DNA from: Branchiostoma belcheri
Taxonomy: Eukaryota > Chordata > Leptocardii > Amphioxiformes > Branchiostomatidae
Assembly (NCBI RefSeq): GCF_001625305.1
Contig: NW_017802380.1
Location: forward strand, 812,987 to 876,986
DNA length: 64,000 bases
Reading direction: 5' to 3'
The translations under genes were made by a program, and so were the position numbers. Positions 45,331 to 57,264 of the stretch are shown here, in pieces. Within the stretch, counting starts at the first letter, position 1. Every line of letters starts with the position of its first letter. The notes below the pieces were generated by a model. That model was given only the letters and a program-made list of their open reading frames with translations, had not been told where the DNA came from and searched no databases.

Positions 45331-46367
45331 GTCCTACCGCGTAATATCATATGTCCCGCCGCATGCCGATCGCACCAATTTTAAAGGGGGTGAACGAACC
45401 CGCTGAAGACTTGTCAGCCCGGTTCTGTCGATCCGGACCTCTAAAATGGGACCCAGTCCGTACCAGCGGGGGGTCAGGGCATACATGGGCGGTCAGTCAC
45501 CCTTACCTCGACCGTCAGGGGTAAATCAATCCATTACCAAACTCCAAGCAGATACACACGGGCTCCAGTTCGCTTTCTACACGTGTCTGCCGATATTTGC
45601 GGCGTTCCATACGTATTAAAAGTTGCAACTTTCTCCTCTGCCAGTAGCCTTAATACCTTAAGGCATAAAGTCAACGCCCCTTTCCGCGAACGTGGCTCAT
45701 TTTCCCACTAGTCGCGTACACGCTGATATGTCTAGACTCACTGCAACTAGTATAACATTCGTCCGTCGTGTCGCATTTTAAAAACACACAGGCTACAGTA
45801 TATATCATCCACAACAACTATCCGGATATCTTGTGTATTAGACAAAAGACCAAAGAAACACTGCGTTACTGTTTAACCAGAGACAGATGCATTTGTTCAG
45901 CGTGCAATGCATTCGGCCCTTTCTTGCTTTGAATTAACAGATACGACACTGGGTGCATGCATGCATCTGCTCATACTAGTACATGTACAGTATTTGAACT
46001 CGCAAGTCTCTGTTTCTGTGAACCATTGATTTAAAAAAAAATGTAACGTTTCATTCTTCTTTCTATTCCCTCGACAAATCTAAGTCTGGTGACAGCGTCA
46101 TTCGGCATGTAGTAGTTTGTTTTTTTGCGAGCGGCTAGACTGGTGGACATTTTCTCACGTACGGACTATCAAAGGCTACACCTGGGGTAACAACGCGTTC
46201 CTTCAGTCTAGACTACAACTGTGTCACACCATGTACTGCTGAAACCGATATTTTCTGCTATACCGGACACCAGTAGTATCCAACTACTGCTAACAAACGA
46301 TAAAGGGTCGGTGGGGGGAGGGGGGTCAAACCTCCAACACCGGGAACTTGAGAGATTTTGACTTCTT
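45331..46367. other. No gene recognised
   Basis: Only a 16 bp A-like scrap (ACTCCAAGCAGATACA) at about 45540. Confidence 0.35.
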
Positions 46368-46652
46368 AGATTTCTATACACTATGAGTATGACTATGTTT
46401 TTATACGAAGAAGGGCTTCTAGGTTCTAAGTTATTACTATGTTGGGCAGTTAGATTTCTATACACTGCTTTTATATGAAGGGCTTCTAGGTTCTAAGTTA
46501 TTACTATATGGGCAGTTAGCTTTCTATACACATGTTTTTATATGGAGAAGGGCTTCTAGGTTCTAAGTTATTACTATATTGGGCAGTTAGATTTCTATAC
46601 ACTGTTTTTATATGAAGAAGGACGTCTAGGTTCTAAGTTATTACTATATTGG
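46368..46652. repeat. Four-unit tandem repeat, unit about 67-84 bp
   Basis: Units start at GATTTCTATACAC-like text (46368, 46452, 46520, 46589) and share GGCTTCTAGGTTCTAAGTTA. Confidence 0.93.
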
Positions 46653-46760
46653 GAATATTGTACTATAATATATCCTACCCTTATCATATTACCAGTTAAT
46701 ACTATTGCTAGGGTAAGTATATTCATTCACTGCCAGCCAGAAATATATTCTCGATTGACT

Positions 46761-46766
46761 TTTATT
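46761..46766 (-). promoter_or_regulatory. Candidate poly(A) signal for the PIM transcript
   Basis: TTTATT on the plus strand reads AATAAA on the minus strand. It would give a 3' UTR of about 1.65 kb after the stop at 48423. No nearer canonical signal was noticed. Position is inferred, not proven. Confidence 0.35.
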
Positions 46767-48422
46767 CATCTTCTTTGAAATAACAAGAAATGAGAGCATA
46801 TCGTTCAATATAAAAAATACTCCAGGAACATTTCTCCATTTCCTTGGTACACAAAAGATGTCCGACACGTAACAATTCATCGATGAACAATATACGCAAT
46901 AATTACTAACATTACACGTGACGCTACGATCTAAATTCTCAACTGCATTGTGCTTTGGGAAGTTCTTACACTAGTGAGACAACATAAAATAAAATGTGTG
47001 CAATAAGTTAAAATGGCAATTGCAGACACGTCTTCCAATTCACGTAAACAATGGCTCAACACTATTGCTCAAAATGGTGCTACGAATCTAAATTCTTCAT
47101 CATTTCAATAATTTAGTCATGAGCTTTGGGGAGCAAATTTATATACAGGGCTCCCGCTAGGAAAAAAGTCTCGAGACGACGGTTGAAATTGCAGTCGTCC
47201 AATAAATAAATACTTTGTCCTTATGTACACACAAATGGTAGCCCGCCGGTTACTGCAAGTTGGTCACTCCGCAGAGGAATTTGGGGGTTCGATTCGGCAC
47301 CCTTTTTCACGGCAAATTTACAGCAGAGTGCTCCGTTCATTTCTATAATTACAATAATACTGAGGGATCAGGTACACTGGATGGAACTCAGGGGTGTCCA
47401 ACTTGCAGTATCGAGCGGGGTATCGACTTTTGGTTCAATAACTTAAAATCAGGACCTTTGTAATACAGTGTCATGTCACAGTATTGGTCAACACATGAGT
47501 GATTCTGTACACCGAGTTTCTAGAGTTATAGTAAGGCAGTTTCACATAACCAAAATGGTACTTAGCTGACCGCGAGCGTTGTTTCCAAAAATAAATTGCA
47601 TTTCGTTTAGTAATCAAACAGTTGTTAAGAAATATCCTCTCGTCTTTCTTAAAAAAGTGGACAGCTATTTAACAAATTCCAGCCACAACTTAGCGTGCAC
47701 AGCACTCTACCGTATTCTTCCTTGTGTACATGTCTTATAAACTGGGTTTAGCAAAAGTGTATACTGCACAAAATGGCTTCTCTCTTGGGGAATAGGAAGT
47801 TATACATAGGCATATGTCAGGTCACCATACCCAGGCTTAGGGGCTACATTCTTGAGCTCTAAATATAGCAGGCTTCCCAGCACAGACTGGGGAGTCTGGT
47901 TACAGTGGCAGTTAGCGGTGGAATCCCCTCGCAAGGGGACTGTCGAGGGTGTGTGAGAGGCGGATATCTATATATGGGTAGTTGGTACGGATCTAGAGTT
48001 TGTATGGTTTCGACACAACCTTGTCTTGAGTGGATATCGAGCTTGGTATGGCACGATGGGAAGGTTTGGGGAGTGGAAGTTGGCTCTTGGCTGACCTCTG
48101 TGACCAACACTGTTGAGGATTCAGGTGTCGAGGTAGCAGCATTCTGTGGCGAGGAGTCTCTCTTGGTTTTTTTGTTGATTTTTTTCTTGTCCTTTCTTTG
48201 TACATAAAACTGTCCAAGGCAGAACGATGACCGTTGGTTGAGTGTGTGTGGTTGGCATTGCACTGGGCTGTCTCTTCGCAACACGAGCACCACAAGTCCA
48301 TCCGACACGCTTTGACACGCGCAGACGTTTTTCTCTCTTTTTCCTTGGCTTTTGCAGAAGTCCGACACACATTAATACAAAGACTGGTACACAGAACATT
48401 GTCCGAGCTCTGGCAACAGCGC
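46767..48422 (-). other. Probable 3' UTR of the PIM kinase gene
   Basis: Follows the PIM stop codon with no splice-like break seen. Long overlapping minus-strand frames here (for example 47859-48368) lie downstream of the stop and are treated as noncoding. A weak tRNA-like pair of box motifs on the plus strand (47239-47300) was examined and rejected. Confidence 0.4.
47201..47212 (-). promoter_or_regulatory. AU-rich element in the probable 3' UTR
   Basis: On the minus strand this reads TATTTATTTATT, containing the TTATTTATT nonamer and overlapping ATTTA pentamers. Such elements speed mRNA decay, and vertebrate PIM mRNAs are known to be short-lived. Whether the UTR reaches this far is inferred. 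Confidence 0.4.
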
Positions 48423-48595
48423 TTAGATGCTCTCCTGGCTGCTGCTAGGGCATGCGGTTTCGAGGGACTCTCGCCGGATATCCTCGCTCGACAGACCCCT
48501 GCCTTTCAGCATCCACGGGTGTTCTAGGATCTGCTCGAGAGAAGGACGGTCAGACGGACGGATTGCCAACATCCACTTGATGAGATCTTCGCATT
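48423..48595 (-). CDS. PIM: PIM exon 6 (C-lobe end and stop)
   Basis: Starts after TTTACCACAG and encodes [20 protein letters not shown] and the last helix with HPWM, then a short Ser-rich tail and TAA. The R-P-S-D-R-P motif is a PIM/CAMK-type kinase subdomain XI signature. Confidence 0.95.
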
Positions 48596-51500
48596 CTGTG
48601 GTAAACAACAAGAGGGAAAGAAATCGTAAGTCTCATGCCTCACACACAATACACACAACAAAAGCAAGAGTTCAAATGAATTGGGAAATGCAAAACTTGG
48701 CTTGTACAAGTCTAGACAATACACACCTTTTGATATCCGTCTTCTGAAGTAGACCTCGCCTCTGCAGATTTCGCTGTCGCGCTCGAAGGGAATGTCGCCG
48801 CAAACCATGTCGTACAGGAGGATGCCCAGCGACCAGACCGTTGCGGAGCGACCGTGGTAGCGATGGAACCGGATCCACTCGGGAGGACTGTATACTCTCG
48901 TTCCTGTGGCAAAGACAAGAGGGAAGATTTGATTGAGTGGGGCAGTTTGGTGTGTGAAGTCACAGATGCACACTAATGAAAGATTACCTCCATCACCTCA
49001 GTGCTAATAGAGTACTTGTGATCAAAAAGGAAGCAATGCCATGAATAGCTGATACCCTGTTTTCCATGACACAGCATCATCAACTACAATTTTGACACTT
49101 GCCACTGCATAATTAACTTGGTAATCAAGTGACTAATTAGTAGGTATATAAGGCGACAACAGCTGACTTTGTTTATTCAGCTTATCAATGGATCAAGGGT
49201 GCCAACCATGCTTTGTTGTTGTCCTTTGATTGACTTGTATCTGTGCAAGGCATTACAGAAGGACAGAACCTTCACTTTTTCCAAGGCAAAAGCCTTGGAC
49301 GCCCTCCCAATAACAAGGGTGGGGTATTTACATACGCCCCTGTTTTGCCCAAGTAACAAGCATGATGCAATCCCTGGTGGGGTAATTTCTGCTGGTCTCC
49401 CTGTGGAATAACCAAAACATCTTCGGGCCCCAAAGGGAAAACTCAGCTGACTCAACACCTTTCCATGCAGGAATTTTGCACGTAAATATTTGGAGGTTTG
49501 GAAAACAACCGCGTCGGCCTTCCAAAGGAGAAGTCCTCACATCGGTGGCTTATGCGTATATAAATGGAGAGTACAGTTTGTATTTGTATGTACTGGAGAG
49601 TTTGCTAGGCACACAGATTTGTGCATTGTTAAGATGGCAGGTTATCTGATTGCCCTTTGTACCAGATTATATCTGGAGAAAACTAGCTCCAGATTTAGAA
49701 TCCAGGGCAGTTTGTCCAAGATGCAAACTCAAGGGCAAAGATCAGGAGATACACAGACCTTCAGTGGGACCAAAGGTAGTAGGAAAAGCTTCTTGTTAAA
49801 ACCAAGACATTCTTATAAGATACGAATGTCCCTTTCACTGTACTTGGGTGGATTAATAAACTATTTGAGTTAGGATGGGCGCTTTCCCACGAATATATTA
49901 ACAGACACAATCCTTGGGAATGTGCGGAATGTGGCCCCTACAGCGGGCAGTAGTCGGTCCGTGGGCTCCGCCCACCAACCCTTTAGACTATACAAATCAC
50001 CCCGGAGTTATAAAGGTCGACATTCTTCAGTTCTTATTATAACACCTGGCTGAACAGGAATAAAAACCCGGCACACACCCGGAGCTTTTGTTAGCCTGTA
50101 GGTGTCACCTGTTCGGAACTGCCCGATTAACTCCTGCCATTGTTCAAGCTGGTGGTAATGAAATCTAGCTGCATGACAAGTCTCCCCTCCCTAATATTTT
50201 GAGTATGATTTATTGCGGTTTCATAGCTACCCTCATCAGAGCAAATGGATGGCCTGGGCCAGGGATGGGGGCAGTGACCCCTGGACACCTCCCTAAATGG
50301 TCAACTCCCCAAAGTGACCACTGCTATTTCTATCCCTCCACCACTAGACCTACCATCACACTGGCAGCTTGGTACCAGGCTTCTCTGCAAATATAACACC
50401 TCTGTCTGCGGCTGGCCTAGCCTGGCGCAACTTTACACAACACCCGACCCAGACAAAACAATCAGCGGAGGTTCAAAGGCAGACAGGGGCTCTGATCTGT
50501 CATGCTGCAGCTGCCTTAGATTTGGTGTGGGTCTGGGATCACAGGGAAGATTGAGGACAGTGGTCAATTTGGCAGGGGCCAGGTAAATGGCCGCCCTCAC
50601 TGCAGCATACCATCTAAATCACCTAAATTTCTCCACTGGGAGGTGTATGTTGTATGGGGAGAGCTCTCGCTCTAATGCAAAATGGCGTTTTTCCTTTTAA
50701 AATCATTATTTTTCATTGAAGTCTAATCGTTCCAGACTAATCAGGCCTGTAGGAGTGAATTATCGGCAGTTGTTTGGGTTCTCGGCTGGTTTCATTTTCT
50801 CACAGATGCCAGATGACTGACTGATCAATAGAGTCTGTCACATAGCCATTTGCATTCTGATTAGACAACCTCAATTTTTTTTGTCTACCTTAATTCAGGA
50901 CGTTTTCATTTGTGCTCACCTCTCTCAATGTGCGGGGTACACAATGGGCTGGGAACGCCAGACAACGTGGACCTTTTGTTGGACAGTTTGAATCATGCAA
51001 ATAAACCCCCCTCCCCACACTTGTCTTCATCATTGCTTTCTTTGTGTCCCTGCAAAGCACTTCTATTGATATGCAAAAGATACTTGAAGCCTGCAGACTG
51101 CAGATTTGACTTCAATGTTCACCTATACTGTTGTGAAAATTTTAAAGTTTTTGAAAGTTTGGTCTGATTGGAATGATTTTTCTTTGTGATGACAGCTCCC
51201 CTTTTACCTAGTGCCAGAAGGCATGCACGCGGCTTCCCCACCTGAACATATGCAGTCCTGCCAGACTGTTTAGGTCGGCCGGGTCATGTTATACAAAGGC
51301 AGGGGGGCTGTCTGGGCGAGGAGCGGGTCTTTGTTCCCCTGAACAGTAACATTCTCTTGTTAAACGGGGTGCCACGTGATTGCCGGGGTAGTTTTATTCC
51401 AACACAGATGCACAACAAAACTCTCTCCATGTATGGCCGTGAGAAAGGCAGGACCACCAGTCCCGTGGGATGCCTCATTAACATAGTAAGAATTTCACAC

Positions 51501-54500
51501 ATTTTCTCATTTGCAGACACAACTGAAGTGGCAGGCCCACCCCTCAACAACCTTCTTCCATAATAGGCCAAGTCCATTAAGTCATTCTGTGGGACGGATT
51601 CCCACCTAGCTGAGAAACATGCCAAAGGTGTGGGAAAACTGGTCCCCACCCAAGCCTCTTGCCATCCATGGCAAATCGGGTAAAATAAACAGCCTCTTTT
51701 GGTCGACAACTAAACAGGATTAGAAGCGGACATCAAACAAGACAGTCATCCACTGCACAGTGCGATCTATTCATGACTGAAGCCAGGGAGGAAGCTTTCT
51801 TGTGGACGGAAACTCCACCTTTCTTTCCTGTCCCGAAGAAAGGTGTAAAGCACACCTAGCCTTGCGAAGTGTACACTATTAGGGGCCCTTTGTCCGGATT
51901 TTCTGACTCAGGGCTTTGTCCCGACGTCCAGGTCAGGGTGGGGGGAATAATAGATGAAGGGCTCGCCGACTGGAGCTTGGGTTACAGTCTGGATAGTCAC
52001 GCGACGTTTGTTTGGGTTGCCCTGAGCGCGGGAAAACAGACAAAAACCCCTTCTAACCGACTCCGAGACTGGGTTACAACCAGACTCATTCATTATTCTA
52101 CGACAGAGGAAAGAATTTGCAGGGCTTATCGCAAGCACAGGTGCACTCAAGCTCATCTCCCGGACCTCAAAACTCAAACATCCTGACAACTTATGGACTG
52201 GAGTCCAACCCTTATCAGTTCGGGGGCCGAGAATCAACGTCAGATCCGGGAAGTCGGGCTTTACCCGGCTTCAAATAAGGCAAAGACGGAACAGGACGAC
52301 AGACATGCATTCCTGGATCATGCGATACGCGGCTGGCTGGCTGGTTAATATTTCAGCAGCTCTAGTCTAGAGGGAGGCCTTCTGTGTTTTCCCGGGGGAC
52401 AATTCATTCATTCACTGCTTTCTCCACAACCTAATAGAGTAGAAAAGGTGCCACCTGAGGCTAGCTCTCTCCCCATAGTACAATTTTTACCGGCTCATGG
52501 ACTCAGAAAAAAATCCCAAAGGTTCTCAAAGGCATCTGCGTCAAAACATTAACCTAATACTCCACACAAAGTGAAAAGTATGTAGTCTCTTGGCCACGTT
52601 GAAAACATGGGCATAATGCAGTTTACGGATTGACGTCAGAAACCTTTGTGGTAATTACCAGCAAGCACGTTTTTCCCAAGGACACAACAAAGCACGGTTC
52701 ACCGAGGATTGTACTACCTTCCACATGAGCGAACTAATTACGGCAAATTCTGCCTCGTGGCATGTTTTCAATTATTTACTGCAGAACGAAATAAAAAGGC
52801 AAGAAAAATGTACAGTAACTCACCATCGAAATCTGTGTAGACTGTGTCTTTCAGGAAGGCTCCAGAGCCGAAGTCGATCAGCTTGAGTCTCCCCGTCTTC
52901 AGCTCGACTAGCAAGTTCTCGTCTTTGATGTCTCTGTGCACGACGCCTTGGTTGTGGCAATGCCTGACCATGTACACGATCTGGAGCATAAAGTCTCTGC
53001 TCAAGTCCTCGTCCAGAGCACCCTTTTCCGTGATAAAGTCAAACAAGTCCTTGACTGGCTCTGGACGCTCCAGGATTAGGATATAGGAATCCGGGCGCTC
53101 GTACCAGTCCAACAATTTGATGATGCCATCGTGGCCCACCACTCGCCGCAACAAGACGATTTCCAAGGGAACAGGCACTCCGTTCAACTGTGGGGGGAAC
53201 AAGAAAATGTCATAAAATATTAGCGACGAAATCTCTCAGGAGACGCTACGACTGAATACCTAATAGCCCCGCCCGATGTGACAAATGGTTCATCCGCACT
53301 ATCAATTGATAAGGAATATATTTTTCCTCGAAAAAAATTGCTTGTATCTGTCCCCTGGACGGGCCAGTGAGTTGGATATTAATGACACGGTGAGGAATAT
53401 GAGCTGAGGGGATAAAGACGTATCGTGGCTGGGATATTAGTCCACAAATCGATCGGCTAGCGCCTGAGCTCGCCCGTGCCAGGATTTTCAATCTGACCGA
53501 TTTTGCCGCCGACGCAACGAGCCGGCCGCTTTATCTTGCAGTTCACGTACAAACGTCGTTAGCGCGTCTGGGCGTGTACTGGGAAAATCTCTCCCACCAC
53601 ACTACGGCGGCACACAAAATATTGTAACATCTTCTTAGGGCGTGTTTTTTGGGATGTGAGCAATTCCTTGCGTGCGTACAGACCTCGCCTCGCACTGCAA
53701 ACATTACCGGGAATTCGTGTGAGAAGCCGACAGGCGATAAACCCAAAGAATGAATGCGTAAATACAAAAGGCCGGCTCGAGACGTCCCCACCCACCCGGC
53801 AAACAAACGTAAAACACGGGTACGGCTTCGCTTGAAAATCTATACAGGAAGGGATATAGTATTTTCGGGAAGCCTTCCTCTCTTACTGGGAACTAAACGT
53901 GGGCATTTCACGGCACATAACGACGAGGCAGGCTCGGAATGTCTTTCTCCGTGTCAACCGTGTGTGGCGAGCAGTGAACTGAGACCAATTATGTGACAGC
54001 GCCCAGACTCCCACCCGGTCCCCCTCGCTACATACAAAACATGGAAACATTTCACAAAGTGCCCGCTCGCCTTTTTGCCCTAATTTTACCCTCTAGGTCG
54101 ATATGAACAGGATCCGAGTAGTGGGGGAAAGTATTACTGGAGACCTCTTAAAGTGCCTACTCATGCCGGGCGAATCCGCCTAGGAACGTTTTTGTTGTGC
54201 CTTTGTTTGTATTAACCTCGTGGCTACAGCAGACAAAGGGTCACCAAGACGGCGCGAAAACGGCGACTTCCCTTTGTCTGAGAGGGAAATCGTTACAAAT
54301 TCCCACATCGCGACCGAAATTGTACGAATTTGGCAACAAAATCGTCAGAGACAACTGGAAATTCACAAAGTACGAAAGGTCTGATGGAAAATCCCGGCTA
54401 AAACTACTGCGCAAGAGGCGCGTGATCTTCTGGCAGCTTGCCATGTTTGAAAGGGCTGCCGTTACGAATTCAAAACAAGGCCACGATGAACCCAACATAT

Positions 54501-55012
54501 CCACAACAGAAAATCGTGCTTACCTGTCCCCATTCTGTGACTTTCTCTCTCGCTATATGCTTGATGGCCACCTAGAGTAAAAACAGGAAACAGAAACACG
54601 TCAAGTTCCCTTCCAAGAAGGCAAAGTCGCACGAGGAAATGAGACATGAGGAAGTGCGCCCCGCGAGCGGGGACTGTTTGTATACAGTGGTGTCTGGTAC
54701 TCACCGGTAGGCCGTCCCGTACCCTTGTGCCGGCGTACACGGTGCCGAAACCGCCGCTCCCCAGCATCGCTCCGACGTGGTACGCCTTCTCGAAAGACTC
54801 TCTCTCTTTCACTGAAACACAAGACACAAAATAGATGAGTTTTTAGCCACATCCACGGTGCGAATCCCGAAGAAAGGCCACATAGTAGCGCACGCCGGCC
54901 GGCGCGGTGGTCTGGGCGGGACGTATGTACCTGGCTTGCCGGGTGTTAGATCCATGCTGCTCGTCGGGCAGGGCTGTCCAAAACTCCCGATCTTTCTGCT
55001 CAGAGGAGGCAT
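48423..55012 (-). CDS. PIM: PIM-family Ser/Thr protein kinase, six coding exons (316 aa form)
   Basis: Constitutively active cytoplasmic/nuclear Ser/Thr kinase of the PIM family (growth and survival signalling in vertebrates). Joining 54931-55012, 54705-54811, 54524-54571, 52824-53187, 48727-48903 and 48423-48595 gives 316 residues with no frameshift, close to vertebrate PIM1-3 (about 311-326). Motifs: glycine loop [12 protein letters not shown] (44-55), VAIK lysine K67, hinge ERPEP (119-123) with the PIM-specific proline, HRDIKDEN (163-170, catalytic D165), DFGSG (184-188), SPPEW in the activation segment, and [11 protein letters not shown]. All introns are GT-AG, in phases 1, 0, 0, 1 and 1. 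There is no regulatory domain outside the kinase fold, as usual for PIM. Which vertebrate PIM it is closest to cannot be told; it is probably an unduplicated pre-vertebrate copy. Confidence 0.96.
48727..48903 (-). CDS. PIM: PIM exon 5 (activation segment to subdomain X)
   Basis: 177 bp, starting phase 1 after TTTGCCACAG and ending before GTGTGTATT. Encodes [20 protein letters not shown] and then [20 protein letters not shown], the P+1 loop and helix F region. Confidence 0.96.
48904..52823 (-). other. PIM intron 4, about 3.9 kb, without MITEs
   Basis: Bounded by GTGAGTTACT and TTTGCCACAG on the minus strand. I found no MITE, tandem duplication or retroposon scrap inside, unlike the flanking DNA. 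Short open frames have no recognisable domain. It could hold regulatory elements. Confidence 0.6.
52824..53187 (-). CDS. PIM: PIM exon 4 (hinge, catalytic loop, DFG)
   Basis: 364 bp, phase 0 start after CCCCCCACAG and phase 1 end at GATTTCGATG before GTGAGT. Encodes the hinge [19 protein letters not shown], the catalytic loop [15 protein letters not shown] and [20 protein letters not shown]. Confidence 0.97.
54524..54571 (-). CDS. PIM: PIM exon 3 (VAIK lysine)
   Basis: 48 bp mini-exon between CTCTAG and GTAAGC, encoding [16 protein letters not shown]. It contains the ATP-positioning lysine. Exactly 16 codons, so skipping it would keep the frame but kill the kinase. Confidence 0.95.
54705..54811 (-). 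CDS. PIM: PIM exon 2 (glycine-rich loop)
   Basis: 107 bp between GTTTCAG and GTGAGT. Encodes [20 protein letters not shown] and then [15 protein letters not shown]. It completes the split valine codon begun by either first exon. Confidence 0.96.
54931..55012 (-). CDS. PIM: PIM first exon 1a
   Basis: ATG at 55010-55012 in a good context (AAAATG), encoding 27 residues ending DLTPGKP, then G before GTACATACG. The intron to exon 2 is only 119 bp. No in-frame ATG was seen upstream. The residue pattern [11 protein letters not shown] is similar in style to other PIM N-termini, which also carry a basic stretch. Confidence 0.8.
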
Positions 55013-55229
55013 TTTAGTCACCTCGGACACCTGGTAATCGCAAGACTCAGGTGTAGATGGATAGCAACAATGGCGCGAGTTAGAGGAAATAGTTGTATCA
55101 GCTGTACACCAACCGATCAGAATGAAAGCTGACTATGTTCTGGTTAGGGCAGGGTGCACCGGCTGTTTTGTTGCCGCCCGGCGAACATGAAATCCCTCCG
55201 CCCGCCCAGTTCCACCTAGTGCAGCCTGC

Positions 55230-55690
55230 TCCATTCGCGCCAAAAATCTGACGCAACGTCAAAAGACACAAAACATGCCGAATTTTAACAAAACTTTTAT
55301 TGAATATTCTACAGATAATATTCTAGATCCCATCATGAAATTTTGGGAATATTTGGCCCTCTAGAATTTAATCACGGGCGTTGAAATTATCGGGGACTAC
55401 TTTTCATTAGTAGCGGAGGTACACTGTGATTGGTTGTGATAAGGCTGGAGATGGGCGGGCTACATTTTTCACATTCCAGACGGAACCAGATCGATTTTTA
55501 TGCAAATTAGCCGGCGAAATGGTGGCGTTCGACCAATCAGCGGCTAGAAAATGGGCCCTCCCACCGGTCGGCATGTAAACGAGCCGGCGACCGGCTTTTC
55601 GACCAATCAGAGGGCGCCGATCTTTTCGCGCGCTGGGAAGGTCAGTGTAGGTTGGCGGGAAAACGCTCGCGCCAAATATCGGTACAGACA
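55230..55690 (-). promoter_or_regulatory. Likely TATA-less promoter for PIM exon 1a
   Basis: Three CCAAT boxes (55429-55433 as ATTGG, 55533-55537 and 55603-55607, the last two both inside TTCGACCAATCAG). E2F-like sites: TTCGCGCCAAAA (55234-55245), TTTTCGCGCG (about 55623-55632), TTGGCGGGAAAA (about 55652-55663) and GCGCCAAAT (about 55671). The segment is GC-richer than its surroundings. The transcription start is not determined. Confidence 0.5.
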
Positions 55691-56556
55691 AATGCGCCGG
55701 CGAGTTCAAAGGGAGTCCTTGGCCATATGATTCCCGAGAAAATCAACGAACCGAAGAATACTGGTTTCCTCCTCAATGCGGAGTGAAAGAAGCCCAACGT
55801 TCCTCGTGTAAAATAATCCCCGCTCAAACGAGTCAAGTGAATAACATTTTGAAATGCCGCGAATTTCTGGCAATATGTCACGATTTTCATGACTCACAGA
55901 CACTCATAGCACAGACAACAGCTTAAGTCGTTAAAAGACTACTAGTAATCGCTATAAGGAGACCACGTAGGTGACTAATACTTGTACAAGCATCACGCCT
56001 GGAGGGAAGATAACCCCCATGTAGGGTCTTGTACCCTTGAGGGGTGTTGAAGGATGTACCCTCCGTGCATAATGATTCACGTTCGCCCCGTTGCTCATTA
56101 ATTCCTCTTTCTTCCCCCCTCCACTCCCAAGGACAAAATGTATCCGTGTGCGCACACCCTGGCAATGCCAGAATGCGCCACAATCACAAGATTTACGGAA
56201 CGTTTTGTTATGTTGTGGCGGGCGCTAGCTGGATTCGCGGATTTGGCAAGCCCAGACTGTACGCAACATTGGCGTACGCCGGTACGGGCCCCGCACATGT
56301 AATTTACGCTGTCTGGTTTACGTGTCTGCTCCTAGCTAGCTTCTACTCGCTTTGCATGCCGCATCTTCATATTATCATGTACACAATCCGCGAAGCTCGT
56401 AAAGAAAAAGAGCCGAAAAGCTTGCATGCAAATATTCACCATGTGCTGCATTCACCAATAATATAATGCATGCTCCTCCACGTATACATCGTAAATTATT
56501 GCACATATGGGAAAGGAAGGATGGATGGCAGGATGAAAATATACAAGTGAAAGTAC

Positions 56557-56578
56557 CTGGGGCAGTTTCAGCTGCCAT
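56557..56578 (-). CDS. PIM: Possible alternative PIM first exon 1b
   Basis: ATG at 56576-56578 (AGCATGG context, A at -3 and G at +4) encodes MAAETAP, then G before the donor GTACTTTCAC. It ends in the same phase as exon 1a and would join exon 2 as M-A-A-E-T-A-P-V-K-E-R, giving 296 residues. The intron would be 1745 bp. Such a short exon could be chance; support is the strong start context, the donor and the TATA-like box upstream. Confidence 0.5.
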
Positions 56579-56941
56579 GCTTCTCCTCCTTACACACGGC
56601 GGTGGCGCAGACTTATAGCTCGGATGTTTTAGTATGCAGCATACGAGTAGTGAGCGAGCTCCAGAAATTCCTCTCGTCTGCGTAGCCACGAGCCAGTCCT
56701 TCCCCCTGCACTGCGCTGCCGCGTGCGGTGGGCTCTCGAGGGCAAAGCCGGTATCAATTTCCAGACAAACGGTAAATGACAGTACAGTCGGGGACGGTCA
56801 ACGCTCTCTCTCTCCTCTCTAGCTCTCCAATTACACGGCTTTCGCTTGCTGGGCTTGTCGCTCGAATGGTCACACTCACAACCGGCGTACGCTAGCACTT
56901 TCTTCAAACAGACACCGGTCGGTCTAGTATAATGCGAGAGG

Positions 56942-56948
56942 CTTTATA
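56942..56948 (-). promoter_or_regulatory. TATA-like box upstream of exon 1b
   Basis: CTTTATA on the plus strand reads TATAAAG on the minus strand, placing a start near 56915 and a 5' UTR of roughly 335 nt before the exon 1b ATG. Confidence 0.35.
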
Positions 56949-57264
56949 GTAAGTATGCAGTACCACGCAGATACGTGGGTAGTTCCGACTCCCTGTAGCA
57001 GCCCCACCCAGCGCAGATCAATCTCAACTGTATATATGAAATCGACCAAATGTCATGGAAATTGGCGGCGCGCTGATGGGGCCGGTGTAAGTGATGCGCG
57101 TGCTACTCATCCTCAAAGAGCCACTTCATTGGGCATTAATGATTAGATTTTTGCCACGGAGGCGCCCCGCAGTGTACGTGTGATGCCCTACGCGGCCATC
57201 TATTGGTCCAGAGGCTGGGCGTGTTCTCTTTTTTGTGTGTTCTTCAGTGCTTTTGCATTTTTTC

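Noticed and set aside
47239..47300. tRNA-like A box (TAGCCCGCCGG) and B box (GGTTCGATTC)
   Set aside because: The T arm does not pair and no acceptor stem forms; at best a decayed tRNA-derived SINE head.
47859..48370. Overlapping minus-strand frames of 92-169 codons just after the PIM stop
   Set aside because: They lie downstream of the PIM stop codon in the presumed 3' UTR, overlap each other in different frames and resemble no protein I know.
54197..54580. 127-codon plus-strand frame opposite PIM exon 3
   Set aside because: Antisense to intron and exon sequence of a well-supported gene, with no domain of its own.
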